The notes: generated by a model not told the origin, from the letters alone. DNA of 64,000 nucleotides from Callorhinus ursinus (GCF_003265705.1 NW_020312867.1:1050600-1114599), one strand, 5' to 3'. Numbered from the stretch's first letter, positions 32,601-46,135 are shown. Numbers and translations: made by a program.

Positions 32601-33967
32601 CCCACCACTGCTCTCCTGAACGCAATGCAGGGTGTTGGTCATGGGCACATTGGATTTGCAGCCGTGGAGTGTCACCACTCCCACAAGGGCAGGCTGGGAG
32701 CCCCTGGGCCCGGCAGGACCTCACAAGGGCCACCTGGCAGACTTGTCTCACCAAGCATTCCAAAAAAGGCAAAGCTGGGCCTGGGGTCCTAGGCATTTAC
32801 TCTGGGACGGGTGGGGGACTCCCAGCAGTCCCTTACTACTCACTCTGATGGCTCAGGCTGAGGAAGTCTGGCTGACACAGGCTGGACTGAAGCTACCTGA
32901 ATATTCACAAAGATCCCCCAGGGCACTGGGCTATGTCACAGCTACTAAAGATGCTTACAGAAATTAACACCAACTCACTCCTCGCCCTGGAAAGCCCTTC
33001 CAAAGCAAGCTCCTCCCTTAGCTCCATGTTTCGAACACCAGTCAGTAAAACCTAGTGATCATGATGTTATCCAGGAAAGAAAGCAAGAAAGCAAATTCAG
33101 TTATCTCTCACCTGGCGTTCTGCCGCCTAAGAGAATTCTTTTATCAAGTGCACTTTTGGACACACTAACTTTGTTCCCTCTTCCCTCCAATTTTTGCTAC
33201 TTCCATCCAGAAGTAAAATGTGATTTGGATTATTCCGGGAATGGAAGAGCCTGGCTCTCCACCTCAGCCTCCGGGAGGTCACACAGCTGGCTCCCGGCGT
33301 GGGCAAGGCTCTGGGGGAGCAGGCCACTGCCCATCTCATGGACCCATGTGGCTTCATAGCTCCCTCTGATCAAAGAGTGGACCTCCTGCTCCTTCCAGAT
33401 GTGGATGATGACAAAAGGCCCGGTATGACTCCGGGTAGGGCTGTGAGTCTCAGCTTAGCAGGCCCCCTTCGCTGCTAAAGCCACTTTGGCAGTGGTGACA
33501 AAACGGAGTCTTAGCCTCAATCCTTTTGGGAAGAGCCCACAAATCATCAATCCCACCTGCTTCCCACGAGCCCGGCTGTGTCATTCCCACACATGGTTGA
33601 GTGTGTGTGTGTGTGTGTGTGCACGTGCACGCCGGTATGTGATATGCGGGTACTGGTCCAGAGAAGCCTTTACCGACAACCAAACTGGAATCCCAGCCCC
33701 CCCTCCCAAAATCTGGCAGCGGGGTGAGTCAGGAAGCCACGATGGGCCTTGTTTCTGATGGCAGACAATGCAGCAGGAAGCAGCAGAACCGTGGGAAGTG
33801 GCGATGCTATGGGCTGCTGGGTGAGAGGTGGGGTCAGCGTTCCCCTGGAAAGCAGAGCCCACCTCCCCGCAAGCTGCCCTCTCATGTCTCCCCAGCCAGG
33901 GCTGCTGGGTGGGTCTGGATCCCAGAGACCCTTCCCCGAAGCATCTCTCTCCTCCGTGACACAGAGA
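29680..33967 (-). other. PPP1R16B: PPP1R16B 3' UTR (inferred, about 4.3 kb)
   Basis: The sequence follows the PPP1R16B stop. It lacks Can-SINE or young L1 insertions over more than 4 kb, unlike the flanks. No canonical minus-strand AATAAA is seen here. The variant ATTAAA reads at 29700-29695 and is followed by a GT-rich stretch ('gctgtggttattgctgtgag' on the minus strand), the most likely end. A long 3' UTR is consistent with what I recall of the human transcript. It carries a (GT)n repeat at 33598-33622 and an L2-like scrap near 31350-31410. The end position is an inference. Confidence 0.5.
33598..33622 (+). repeat. (GT)n microsatellite in the PPP1R16B 3' UTR
   Basis: About twelve GT units, then 'gcacgtgcacgc'. 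On the sense strand this is an (AC)n tract about 350 bases past the stop codon. Confidence 0.9.
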
Positions 33968-34477
33968 CTAGGAGATGCGGCAGCAGCCATGGACCTTCTC
34001 CTCCATCTCCTCCATGGGCGCCTTGAACTTCAAGAGCGGGGGATCTCCGCTGGTGACCGTGTAATAGACCGAGGTGTCATTGCTGCTGTATGGTGAAGTT
34101 CTGCCTCCGATCAAGGGGGCCTTGCCTTCGCTGCCGCCCTCGCCCGTCCTGGCCATGCTGCCGCCCAGGTGGGTACTCAGGAAGGGGTGGCTGAGCAGCT
34201 TGGTTGCAGCCCGCTGCCGCTTCAGCTCCAGAAGCGTCTGGGGACTCTGTTCCTTGTAGCCACTCCAGGGAGGGGTGGCGTCGGCCACACTGGGGCTGCC
34301 GTAGGCCATGCTGTAGTCGGGCACCTCGTGCACTTTCCAGACGTCCCCGTTGGACAGCGCGTACTGGTAGGTGCTGACCGGAGCCCGGAGGCCATTCTCA
34401 ACAGGCCCATCCATTTCACTTCGCGGGATCTTGGTAGAGAACTCAGAAAGCAGCACGGGCTTCTCCAGCCGGGGGTT
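33968..34477 (-). CDS. PPP1R16B: PPP1R16B exon 11 (terminal coding exon, residues 400-568)
   Basis: Last coding exon of TIMAP, a regulatory subunit that targets protein phosphatase 1 to membranes, best known in endothelial cells. It starts after acceptor 'tctccccttcag' with NPRLEKPVLLSEF and encodes 169 residues and TAG. Features: a proline/serine-rich linker (VSTYQYALSNGDVWKVHEVP), a basic helix-like stretch (LLELKRQRAATKLL), LIGGRTSPYSS, and a C-terminus EEMEEKVHGCCRIS. The last four residues CRIS form a CAAX box and the preceding cysteine is a likely palmitoylation site; lipidation of TIMAP at this end is established for the family. Residue numbers assume 83 codons upstream of the window's first exon. 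The total then is 568, one more than human, through one extra Gln in exon 10. Confidence 0.97.
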   Translation of the reverse strand, partial: NPRLEKPVLLSEFSTKIPRSEMDGPVENGLRAPVSTYQYALSNGDVWKVHEVPDYSMAYGSPSVADATPPWSGYKEQSPQTLLELKRQRAATKLLSHPFLSTHLGGSMARTGEGGSEGKAPLIGGRTSPYSSNDTSVYYTVTSGDPPLLKFKAPMEEMEEKVHGCCRIS

Positions 34478-35179
34478 CTGAAGGGGAGAAGGACAACATT
34501 GCCAGCCGGTTAGAGGATCGGAACGCACTCCCCACTTGCATCTCTGCGGAGGGCATTCTTGTCTGGACCTGTTTGCCCAACTGGGCTAATGGGACCTGCA
34601 TTCCGCTTTAGGGGACTCGCCAATCTATGTGTTTTGGGAGAGCTGACTGATCCCCATCCTTGCTGCAGGGGCTGGACCATGACCCCCAGGCCTGGCCCAT
34701 CAACATACTCCCTGCAGGAATTGATTCTTGACTGAAATTGATGCCATGAGACTCAACGCTGGGACTTGTGCCAGAACAACTGAGAAAGAGAAGTTCTGTG
34801 TGTGCAGAACTCGAGGGTGGTGAGGACAATGGAAGCTGGGGGTCTGGGGGGACTGCACATCAAAGAGCCCGCTTGACAGCAAAGCTGATGTGAAGGGAGG
34901 CTGAAGGGGTGCACTTGGAGCCCCAAGATTCAGCTGGTCCCAGACTCTGCAGTTGCACGAGCTGAAAAATTCCTGTTTCATGTCAGCCGGTTTTAGCTGA
35001 GTTTTTGGTCACCTATAATCTTTCCTATGTATTCCCAGCAAATACCTACTGTGAACGGCAGAGATTCTAACCCAGAAATCCCTGGATAACAAGAGCTTTA
35101 AAAGGAGCCGCTGCCTAAAAACTAGAAACTCAAAGGTAGCTACATTTCATGCTCACAAAAATATAAACCATAGTAAAAC

Positions 35180-35720
35180 CCACCATAAATGAAGTCAAAA
35201 GACACATTAAAAAAACTACAACATATATGACAGAAAGGGACTAGTTTCCCAAATAGACAATTCTTAAAAGCCCATTCTAAAAAGCCCAACTATCCAACAG
35301 AAAAAAACCAACAAAGGAGACTAATGTGCAGCTCACAGCAATGATGATGATGATAAAAAAATAATAATATCAATATTATTATTATTAAACATATGCTATT
35401 ATGTTTATAGCATATAAACACAGGAGAAAATATTCAATCTCACTCATAATTAATGACAAAAATTAAAGCAACAAAATTATCTTTACCTATCACACTGACA
35501 AATATTTAAAATATGTGTTATGACTTGGTGTCGGCAAGAGTGTGGGGAAACAGGCAGGTACGTAAAGTGCCACAATCTCTTTGGAGGACAATATCACATC
35601 ATCTCCCACCCCCAAAAAATTCGTTTTTAAGAAAGAATGCATACTTTGCACCAGCAAGCCCATTTCTAGGACTTCATTTCACAGATATATGTTCCTTTAG
35701 GGGAGAAAAGCCTGAAAGTC
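35180..35720 (+). mobile_element. Ancient L1 ORF2 fragment
   Basis: 'attcaatctcactcataatt', 'ggtgtcggcaagagtgtggg', 'gaaacaggcaggtacgtaaa' and 'tctttggaggacaatatcac' follow the 3' part of L1 ORF2 in order. Multiple stops; an (ATT)n/(GAT)n-rich patch lies near 35342-35385. Confidence 0.6.
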
Positions 35721-36029
35721 ACCATTAGGCAGGTGGGAAATTATGACAAGTACTTGTTCTAGAATGTTCCACATCTGGTAAAAAGAACGAAAGCAATCTT
35801 CCTGTGCTGATTCGTGATTCCAAGAATCTCCATTTCTTGGAAAGATCTCCAAGAAATATATAATTAGGTTAAAATACAGTAAGGTGAGGGGCACTTCCCA
35901 TAGTAAGCTTCCATTTATGTATATCTCTTCTTTTTGTTTTTAATGGCACCTCTGAGCTATGCAGGCAGACTAATGCCACATTTGGAGCATTTTTTTTTTT
36001 CAGCTTGAATTTTTGTATCTATTTTCTTT

Positions 36030-36229
36030 TTTTTTTTTAAGATTTTATTTATTTATTTGAGAGAGAGAGAGAGAATGAGAGATAGAGAGCACGAGAGGGA
36101 AGAGGGTCAGAGGGAGAAGCAGACTCCTTGCTGAGCAGGGAGCCCGATGCGGGGCTCGATCCCAGGACTCCAGGATCATGACCTGAGCCGAAGGCAGCCG
36201 CTCAACCAACTGAGCCACCCAGGCACCCC
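36030..36229 (-). mobile_element. Can-SINE, reverse orientation
   Basis: T-run then 'aagattttatttatttattt', GA-rich body, inverted head. Perfect 16-bp duplication tgtatctattttcttt at 36014-36029 and 36230-36245. Confidence 0.95.
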
Positions 36230-36289
36230 TGTATCTATTTTCTTTACTTCCTGAATGGTCCTGGAAAAGACCATTCTTCATTGTCTAAA

Positions 36290-37030
36290 TCAGCGCTTCT
36301 CTAACTCCATGCATATGAGTCAACTGGGGCTCTCGTGAAAATGCACATGCTGAATCACCAGGTCTGGGTTGGGTTGAATTTCAGCATTTCTAACAAACTC
36401 CTGATGATGCTTTGATGAGCACAGATCTAAGACACTAGTTCTCAGCTTCGGATGCATATTGGAATCACCTGGGGAGTTAAAAACACGTGTACAATGCCCA
36501 TCTGAAAAGGCTACACCATGTGATTCCCACTCTATGACATTCTGGAAAAGGCAAAACCATGGAGACAGTAAAAAGTTCAGTGGTTGCCAGGGGGCTGGGG
36601 AGGGATGGACAGGTGGGGCACCAGGGATTTTTAGGGCAGTGAAAGTATTCTGTATGAAACTTTAACGGATATGATGGATATATGACATCACACATTTGTC
36701 AACATCCATAGAATGTCGAACACCGAGGGTAAACCCTAAGGTAAACTATGAATTTTAGTTAATAATCATGTTATCAATATTGGTTCATCAATGATAATAT
36801 ACCTACTACACTAATGGAAGATGTTAATACCACTGGAAAACCCCACATGATGAAGGGGGTGTGTGGAAACTGCATGTACTTCCTACGTATGTCTTCTATA
36901 AGCTACAACTGCTCCAAAAAATCAAGTTTATTAATTTTTTTTAAATACATCAATATAAAGCCTGAGCCCCAGGCCCAAAGATTCCGATTTAATTAGTCTG
37001 GGTTGCAACCTAGACACCAGAATTTTAAAA
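36290..37030 (+). mobile_element. Two MER5-type copies, the second split by an L1 fragment
   Basis: Copy one: about 36290-36420 ('gctgaatcaccaggtctggg', 'atttctaacaaactcctgat'). Copy two starts 'ctagttctcagcttcggatg' at about 36434 and resumes at about 36955 ('aagcctgagccccaggccca', 'gattccgatttaattagtct'). Between them (36481-36940) is an L1 3' fragment ('aaaccatggagacagtaaaa', 'agtggttgccagggggctgg'). Confidence 0.65.
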
Positions 37031-37199
37031 CAACAAAAACAAAATCACCTCCCCAGTGATGTGCAGCAAGCCCGCCAGGGTGGCTCGGATGAAAAGGGAC
37101 GGGCAAGAAGAGCTCAGTGGGGCTGCTGGGAGAGCAGAGAGGTACAGTCGCTCTGGAAAATTCCTTGGCAGTATCTCTAGTAGCCTCCCCATGACTCGT

Positions 37200-37530
37200 T
37201 CTGCATTCTGGCTATACAATCCTACAGCAAATAGGGCTTATGCACACCACAAACCATGTATAAGAATGTCTTGAGCAGCTTTATTCAAAGTAGCCCCAAA
37301 GGTAAACAGTGGCTACCTTTAGGGTGGGGGGACCACCGAAAGAGAACCTGGGAGTAGCCCCAAACTTGAAACAACCCAAATGTCCACCAACAGGAGAATG
37401 GACATGTACACTGTAGTATATTTAAACAACAGAACTCTCCAGACCAAGGAAAAAGATTGAACTACTGCTATATGCCTGCACAGAGATGAAGTTCATGGTG
37501 ATGAAGGAAGTCAGCAGAAAAGACTACAGA
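37200..37530 (+). mobile_element. Ancient L1 3' fragment
   Basis: 'gagcagctttattcaaagta', 'acttgaaacaacccaaatgt' and 'ccaccaacaggagaatggac' are L1 ORF2 terminal sequence. Antisense to PPP1R16B. Confidence 0.65.
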
Positions 37531-37568
37531 ATGCCTGGGTCCATTCACATGCAGATGTAGACACTTAC

Positions 37569-37737
37569 TGGGTCCTTATTCTCTTGGTCTGTCCTGGTCT
37601 CCCTGATGTCCCCATTGTAGGTGGCGGTCCGTTGATCTTCAGCCACGCTCCGCTGCTGCCACAGTATGGCCTCTCCCTCGTACTCCTTCCTGTACAGGTT
37701 GGTCCTGTCCGACAGGCTGGCTCGACGCACCACCTTC
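37569..37737 (-). CDS. PPP1R16B: PPP1R16B exon 10 (residues 343-399)
   Basis: A 169-base exon between acceptor 'tctctcccctcag' and donor CCA|GTAAGT. The first base completes G343, then KVVRRASLSDRTNLYRKEYE, GEAILWQQRSVAEDQRTATY and NGDIRETRTDQENKDP. It is a charged linker after the ankyrin repeats, with RRAS and LSDRTNL as possible basophilic-kinase sites. Compared with the human protein as I remember it, the LWQQ stretch carries one additional glutamine. The phase joins exactly to exons 9 and 11. Confidence 0.96.
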
Positions 37738-37828
37738 CTGAGGGGAGAGAGGAGCTGCTGGTGGGCTGCGCCCAAGCCCCGCAGGCAGGAGCGCCCTGGG
37801 GGACCGCGGCCGGACTGCCCTGACTCAC
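37738..37828 (-). other. PPP1R16B: PPP1R16B intron 9 (91 bases)
   Basis: Very short GT-AG intron: donor GG|GTGAGT, acceptor 'cccctcag'. GC-rich, no repeat content. Confidence 0.93.
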
Positions 37829-37958
37829 CCACGGCTCCCCGCGCTGGACGTTCTCCGGCTCAAGGATGACTTGTGTCTCAGCTGTGACTTCATGATGACG
37901 TCATGCTTGTGTTTGAGCTCCAACAGCAGGACTTTGAACTCCTCCTCCTCACACAGGT
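37829..37958 (-). CDS. PPP1R16B: PPP1R16B exon 9 (residues 300-343), with GSK3/PKA phosphorylation cassette
   Basis: A 130-base exon between acceptor 'tctccccttcag' and donor GG|GTGAGT. It encodes DLCEEEEFKVLLLELKHKHD, then VIMKSQLRHKSSLSRRTSSA and GSRG. After the acidic EEEE run comes a helical stretch and then the cassette S333-R-R-T-S337. In TIMAP, PKA phosphorylation of S337 is known to prime GSK3-beta phosphorylation of S333. The numbering falls exactly on these serines if 83 codons lie upstream of the window's first exon, an independent check on the gene model. Confidence 0.97.
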
Positions 37959-38704
37959 CTGAAGGGGAGAGGAAGCTGTTGTGGGGAGCAGTGCAGGGGC
38001 CCGTGGCCCCCAAGGGCCCTCCAGACCACAGAAGCTGCCACCCCAATGCACTGAAAACTTCCAGCATCTTTTGGGGGCATCCCGGGAGGGAGGGAAACAA
38101 CACCGGCCTCACTTCCTGGGCTACACCCCAATCCTTAGAGGATAAAAACAGGAAATGCAGGGCCCATACAGTCACAGCTCCTAAGGTTCTCCGCTATGAC
38201 CAAAAGATCCATCCACCCTCAGTAGTTTCCAACAGGAGTCATCGACTCTCCAGTGATGTAAGAAGTATCAAGAGAAACAAGCAGGTACTTTACGTAGCCC
38301 AAGCCAAAACTTATAGATATCTCGAATCATATATACCTACCCGTTCAATCCAACCAATCCCTTCATTCATCTATCCACCTACTCACTGACCCAGCCATCC
38401 ACCCATCAATTCAGCCCCTACCCACCCATCCACTGATTCATCCATCCATCCATCCATCCATCCATCCATCCATCCATCCATCCCCCATCCATCATCCATC
38501 CACTCATCCATATGTTTATCTATCCATCCATCCAGCTGTTCATCTGTACACTAATCTACCCTTCATTAATTTATTCATTCATTCTTCTACCCGTCCACAC
38601 ACCAATCCACCATCTAGCCAACTCTGTATTTACCCAATTATCCCAATATCCCTCAAAAAATTGATGAGTAACTAAGTGTGTACTGGGTTGTATACGGGGC
38701 TTAC
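37959..38704 (-). other. PPP1R16B: PPP1R16B intron 8, with CATC-type satellite array
   Basis: GT-AG intron of 746 bases. A tetranucleotide array of CATC/CATT units spans about 38330-38590, densest at 38428-38482 where thirteen or so ATCC units are nearly perfect. The rest is unique sequence with nothing recognised. Confidence 0.85.
38428..38485 (+). repeat. (ATCC)n microsatellite
   Basis: Near-perfect ATCC repeats inside a broader, degenerate CATC/CATT region of about 260 bases. Likely polymorphic in length. Not a CRISPR-like array: the unit is four bases and there are no spacers. Confidence 0.92.
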
Positions 38705-38780
38705 CTATTGGCATCTCATCCATGGATGTCCTAGCACTGAGACTGGCCCCATGGGACACCAATAGCTCTGCCATCTGCAT
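38705..38780 (-). CDS. PPP1R16B: PPP1R16B exon 8 (residues 275-299)
   Basis: A 76-base exon between acceptor 'tgtgtttcag' and donor ATAG|GTAAGC. It encodes MQMAELLVSHGASLSARTSM and DEMPI; the last base starts the D300 codon. MAELLVSHGASLSARTSMDE is the second half of the last ankyrin repeat (helix, then the GA-beta-turn pattern). In frame with exons 7 and 9. Confidence 0.96.
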
Positions 38781-39738
<958 letters not shown>

Positions 39739-39929
39739 TCAACTCCGGGGACGGCAGAATGGAACAGAATGAAGCAGAAATCCAGCCACACTGCAAAGCA
39801 TTATTAAGGCCACTCTTCATCCTGTGGTTGGTCTGAGAGCCCCTGTGGTTAAGGCAACAGCACTGACTGAGTCCCTACCATGTGCTGAGCTCTGAGGAGG
39901 GGGTTTCAGAGGCCCAGCGTGTCCTGCAA

Positions 39930-40425
39930 ATTGTCTCCAATGTCTACAAATTCTCTGACATACCTCCCTTAAGAGAGGAAGTTTAATTCCTCCTGCCTTG
40001 AATGTGGGCCAGAACAAGTGACTCACTGCTAACAAGTAGGACATTGTGGAGTGGCGGTGTGTGATTTCTGAGGTGAGGTCATAAAAGGCATCGCTGCTTC
40101 TACCTCATGCTCTCTGGGATCAATCACTCTCGGATAAAGCAGCCATCATGTAGTATAGAGAGGCCATTAGGAGGTGAAACACTGAGGCCAGCCCTAACTT
40201 GCCAGCCGTGTGAGTGCACCATCTTGGAAATGGATCTTCCAGCCCCGGTCAAGTCTTCAGATGATGGCAGCCTCCTGGGAGACGCCCACCAGAGCTACCG
40301 AGCTAAGCTGTTCCCAATTCCCTAACCACAGAAACCATGTGAGATAATAAATATCGATCGTTGTTTCAAGAGGCTAAGTTTTTGGGCTCCTTCATTACAC
40401 AACAGGCAATCGGTACATCCAATAA
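39930..40425 (+). mobile_element. MLT1 (ERVL-MaLR) solo LTR
   Basis: Ordered MLT1 landmarks: 'cctgccttgaatgtgggcca', 'gaggtgaggtcataaaaggc', 'aacttgccagccgtgtgagt', 'tcaagtcttcagatgatggc', 'gtgagataataaatatcgat' and 'taagtttttgggctccttca'. The 'aataaa' in the LTR is its own old polyadenylation signal, on the strand opposite to PPP1R16B. No internal retroviral coding region is present. Confidence 0.85.
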
Positions 40426-41104
40426 AGGAAAGCCTCGTGCTGAGGCCACAGCTCTTCTATCTGACACCATTCAAGGCCTCTGGTGAAGGACACCACCCTG
40501 GGGACCTCGCTTGTCCCATCTGCTTGATCTCCAGAAAGTACATAAAGCACTTAGCACGTGACAGACACTCAGTAAGTGATGAACATTCTCAGAGAGCCGT
40601 GAGTGATGACGAGGCACACCGTGGGAACGGATGAAGGAGTAAGGAGGTGAGGTAAAGAGAAACCAACTGCCCAGCCGAGGTGGGAGGCAGAGGTGAGAGC
40701 CCAAGTCGGCCGGCAGAAGGCTGGCTGGGAGGAGACCAGAGAGCTCCAGGGAGCTGAGCTCTTGGACAACAGAGCTGCAGGCAGTGGGACAGAGAAGGCA
40801 CGGCCCTAGGAAGCAGCCCTTCAGAACACGGCCCCGACGGTCCGACGTTGCCTCATCCTGGGGTACGGCTGCTATAAGGTTCTGGCAAACAGAGGTATTC
40901 CTTTATTTTTCAATTTGCATAAGAAGCCTGGTTGTGATCTGGTACTCGCACACAAGAAAATTAGAATAATCATCTGATTTATAAATGTGTGCTGTTTGCC
41001 AGTTGGGGAGATGACAGCCGACAGGGCCAGCCAGACGTTACAAACTGTGCGGCCTCATACTTGGCGGGGAATAAAAAGGCATGACTGCGATCGTGATAGT
41101 GTGA

Positions 41105-41265
41105 GTAATAATAACGACAACGTGAACCCCTAATATCTACTGAGAGTTTAGAGACTCTGTGCTTAGCACCTACATGCAGAATCCCATCTATTCCTCCCAA
41201 CAACCTGGTGTGGAAGGGACTGTTAGTAAACCCCACTTTCCTGGGAAGACCTGAGACCTAGTATG
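41105..41265 (-). mobile_element. MIR-like SINE fragment
   Basis: 'tctgtgcttagcacctacat', 'ctattcctcccaacaacctg' and 'gtaaaccccactttcctggg' resemble the inverted MIR 3' half. Diverged. Confidence 0.5.
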
Positions 41266-42452
41266 GGCCTGGCCAGCCTCAGTCCAGGAGGAGGAAACCC
41301 GTGCGTCTAGAGGGCCCAGCCACAGACCCAAAGAAGCTCCAGCCAGGATGGGCCTGGCCCTGGGACAGCCTGGTTCTGCCTTCGTACCGCAGTGTTCGGT
41401 CTCACTGAATCTTTGAGTGCTGGGCTGAGCAGGGACCCAGTTAATTGGAAAGGGCATGAGGCAGAGGGTGGGGCTCAGGAACCAGGTGGGAGGAGCCCAG
41501 TCATTACACCTGAGTCACCAGGTCAGGCCTAAGGGGCAGTGAGGGGTCTTGGTACTGCTGAGCCCTACCTGGTGAGCTCAAGATTTTGAGACTCCTGAGT
41601 GCTCATGGCCAGCACGGACCCCAAGCCGAGGCCAAGGCCCAGCCATCGGCGGAGGGGGTACATGGGCTTCCGAGGCCATGCTCTTGTTTTCAGTTTAGAG
41701 CCTCAGAAGCAGACCCTCCCCAGTACGGGGCTCCATCGTGCTAGGAGAGCCTAAGAAGAGAGGTCAACGTTTCCAATCCCTGACACTTGAGCTGAGGGGA
41801 TGAGTGGAGCCAATCAGGCAGACCTGAGAGAGGAGAGGGTTCCCTTGTTCTCTGTCTCCGTGGTCTAGCGAAGTCTGTGGCACACGGGTGTGTGCTGCTT
41901 GGATGGATGAATGAACCGATGGACGGATGGATGACTGGCGGTGTCTGGGCTCGGAAGTCAAAGTACCCAGGGGAAAGGCTGTTGTGGCGAGGTTCGGGGA
42001 GGCTGCTGAGGCTGGGCGGAGGGCTGGGAGAGGAGATCTTAAGGCAGGGTTATGGACGGTGCAAAGCAAAGTGGCACGTGAGAGTGGATGGCTGGTGGCT
42101 CCAGTCTTTATGTGGGAGACACCACTGGAGGACGACAACATAATGAGCTCGGATGAACACCTGGAACTTGAGGTGAAGGAGGAACTGCGAGACAGAGCTG
42201 GGGGACATCAGGGTTCCTGACCCCCAGCCCCAGCTGAGACTGGCCAGATTCTCAAAGGGGCTGAGCGCTGCTCTGCTAACTCTCCATATTCCGGGGGCAA
42301 CCCCAGCCCCAGAGCAGGTCTGGAGGAGGTTCAAGGCCACGGATGGGCCCCAACTGTGTCAGCTTAACTTCGACCAGGTGCTGGCCCACTTCAGCCCGAG
42401 TTGGTCTGGTACTGAGCCCCCCAGCCCCAACCCGCCTGGCCCGTCTGCTCAC

Positions 42453-42577
42453 CAGTGTGGCGCCCTGGGCATCTATCCAGTCAAGGTCCTGGCCCGCTGC
42501 TATCATACAGTGGATGTCTGCAATCATCCGCTGCTCAGGAGCCGCCCGCATCTCGTTGATTTTCTCTTGGGTGATGC
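42453..42577 (-). CDS. PPP1R16B: PPP1R16B exon 6 (residues 191-232)
   Basis: A 125-base exon between acceptor 'ctttcctacacag' and donor CTG|GTGAGC. It completes G191, then ITQEKINEMRAAPEQRMIAD, IHCMIAAGQDLDWIDAQGAT and L. This is the helical spacer that, in MYPT-family subunits, separates two groups of ankyrin repeats, followed by the start of the next repeat (DLDWIDAQGATLLH across the splice). In frame with exons 5 and 7. Confidence 0.97.
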
Positions 42578-44517
<1,940 letters not shown>

Positions 44518-44649
44518 CTAGGACAGCGGCTTCAGGACTCAGCTTCTCCCAGGAAAGCTGTCCCAGCAGACCTCCCCCGGCTTCCTGCTCTGTTGGGCCA
44601 GCAGGCAGGCACTTGGGGACAAATGTCAAAGTCCTCCCTGGTGACCATA

Positions 44650-45155
44650 ACACAAATAACACGAATGGCCCTATACACACATCATCTTCTTTAATCTTCA
44701 TACTAGTCCTTTCGGGTTGTTCCTGTTGGCCCTCTCGCTCAAGAGGATACAAAGACTCAGGCAAGTTCAGTTGCTTGTCCGAGGTCACACAGCGAGGATG
44801 TGGGAGGGTCAAGGCTCAAACCCCCACTCTATTTCAATCTGTGTCCCCCTGCAGAAACATCCTCAGCTCTCCTCCACTGTCTCCAAGTCCCAACCCAGAG
44901 GCTGACAGGACAGGGGCAGGACAGAGCCTTGGGGCTCCCCAGCAGAACCTATTTTGGGGGCCAGTGGTTCCCACGTGTGGTCCTGGGCTGCCCTGCAGAA
45001 TCCCCTGGGCATCCCTGAAATACACTGCAACTTCCTGGACTCTACTCCAGACCCCCTGAAACAGTCTCTGGGGGTGGGGCTTGGGAGTGGGTATTCTGAA
45101 GCCACGGCCCACATGATTCTGGTACATATCAGCATTGGGGACCCACTGCACTAGG
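44650..45155. mobile_element. MIR-like (minus) and MER5-type fragments
   Basis: MIR-like: 'aagactcaggcaagttcagt' and 'gaggtcacacagcgaggatg' (inverted). MER5-type: 'gccagtggttcccacgtgtg' ... 'gcagaatcccctgggcatcc' ... 'ctgggggtggggcttgggag'. Both ancient with approximate ends. Confidence 0.55.
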
Positions 45156-45954
45156 CTGGCACCACTCCCTTCCCTCTGGGCACCATCACTGATCAGGTGC
45201 TCCTGGCAGATTGAGTCACACCCAGGTTCTCATCAGAGGTGTGGGCATGGACTACCAGTAAGTCCTCAGGCCGAAGGGTCCTGCACTGAGACCTCTCTGT
45301 GCTCCCATGTGCCCTTGGGCAAGCTGATCCACCTCTCTGAGCCTCGACAATCACCTCCATCGCCCCCTGCAGCCACCTGATGAGCTCCTGCGGCTTTGCC
45401 GAGACCTCTGCAAAAGGTCACCTGCTCTTGGCCACTCTTCCTGACTCCCTGCACTCAGATGCTCTCCGTGGCCTCCCAGGACTCACTCTGTCTCAGCACT
45501 AGCACTGAAATGCCCTGGTTTCCTGCCCGGTCTCTTAGGACTTTTGCATCCCTGAGTGCCCAGTGCCCACCCAGCTCAAGTGCCCACCAGTTATTAGATG
45601 AATTCAATCGAACACACTTGAAATGGAATGTTGTCTTTCCTATGTGCTTACAGAACCTGAGCAAACTAGAAGGAACTCAAGGGCTGGAAAGGCCCATCAG
45701 AACGGCACATACAGAAATGGCCTTATTCCTAGGGAAAACATTGCTACATGGTGCCCCTCAAAGCAGGTGCTGCCCCCAAGGAAAAGCATGTAAATAGCAT
45801 CTGGGAGACAGGGCCAAGGAAGTATGCTTGCTTTTTTTTTTTTTTTTAATAGCAAAAGAAGCCAAAAATGGCAACAAGACATAAAGAATACTAGCAGAGG
45901 AGTTGAGTATAAACTCATGGATTCACAGAGACAAAGAGATTTAAAAAAAGAGAA

Positions 45955-46135
45955 GGCTACCCTGATATGAAGCCAGACCAAGCCCCTAAAGGGAATGAAC
46001 TCTACAGACCCACATCCCTCATGAACACGGATGCAAAAGTCCTCCATGAAATACCAGGAAGCCCAACTCGGTGGCACATCAAAAGGATTATTCACCAAGA
46101 CCAATGGGGATCATTCCCACAATGCAAGGGTGGTC
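45955..46135 (+). mobile_element. Decayed L1 ORF2 (reverse transcriptase) fragment
   Basis: The plus frame resembles the L1 RT motif region: YRPTSLMNTDAKVLHEI, then HIKRIIHQDQWGSFPQCKG, which corresponds to the L1 YRPISLMNIDAK and DQVGFIPGMQG blocks. Only about 60 codons remain. It lies antisense to PPP1R16B about 300 bases from exon 4. Confidence 0.75.

Larger units (their letters stand above)
34478..37568 (-). other. PPP1R16B: PPP1R16B intron 10
   Basis: GT-AG intron of 3091 bases. It holds old L1 fragments (about 35180-35720, 36481-36940, 37200-37530), two MER5-type pieces and one Can-SINE, all listed separately. 34480-35170 shows nothing I recognise. The L1 fragment at 37200-37530 comes within about 40 bases of the exon 10 donor. 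Confidence 0.7.

Noticed and set aside
38330..38590. Repeat array that might suggest CRISPR or a satellite gene
   Set aside because: The unit is four bases with no spacers, in a vertebrate intron; simple microsatellite.
39930..40425. Endogenous retrovirus
   Set aside because: Only an MLT1-type LTR is present; no gag, pol or env coding remnant accompanies it.
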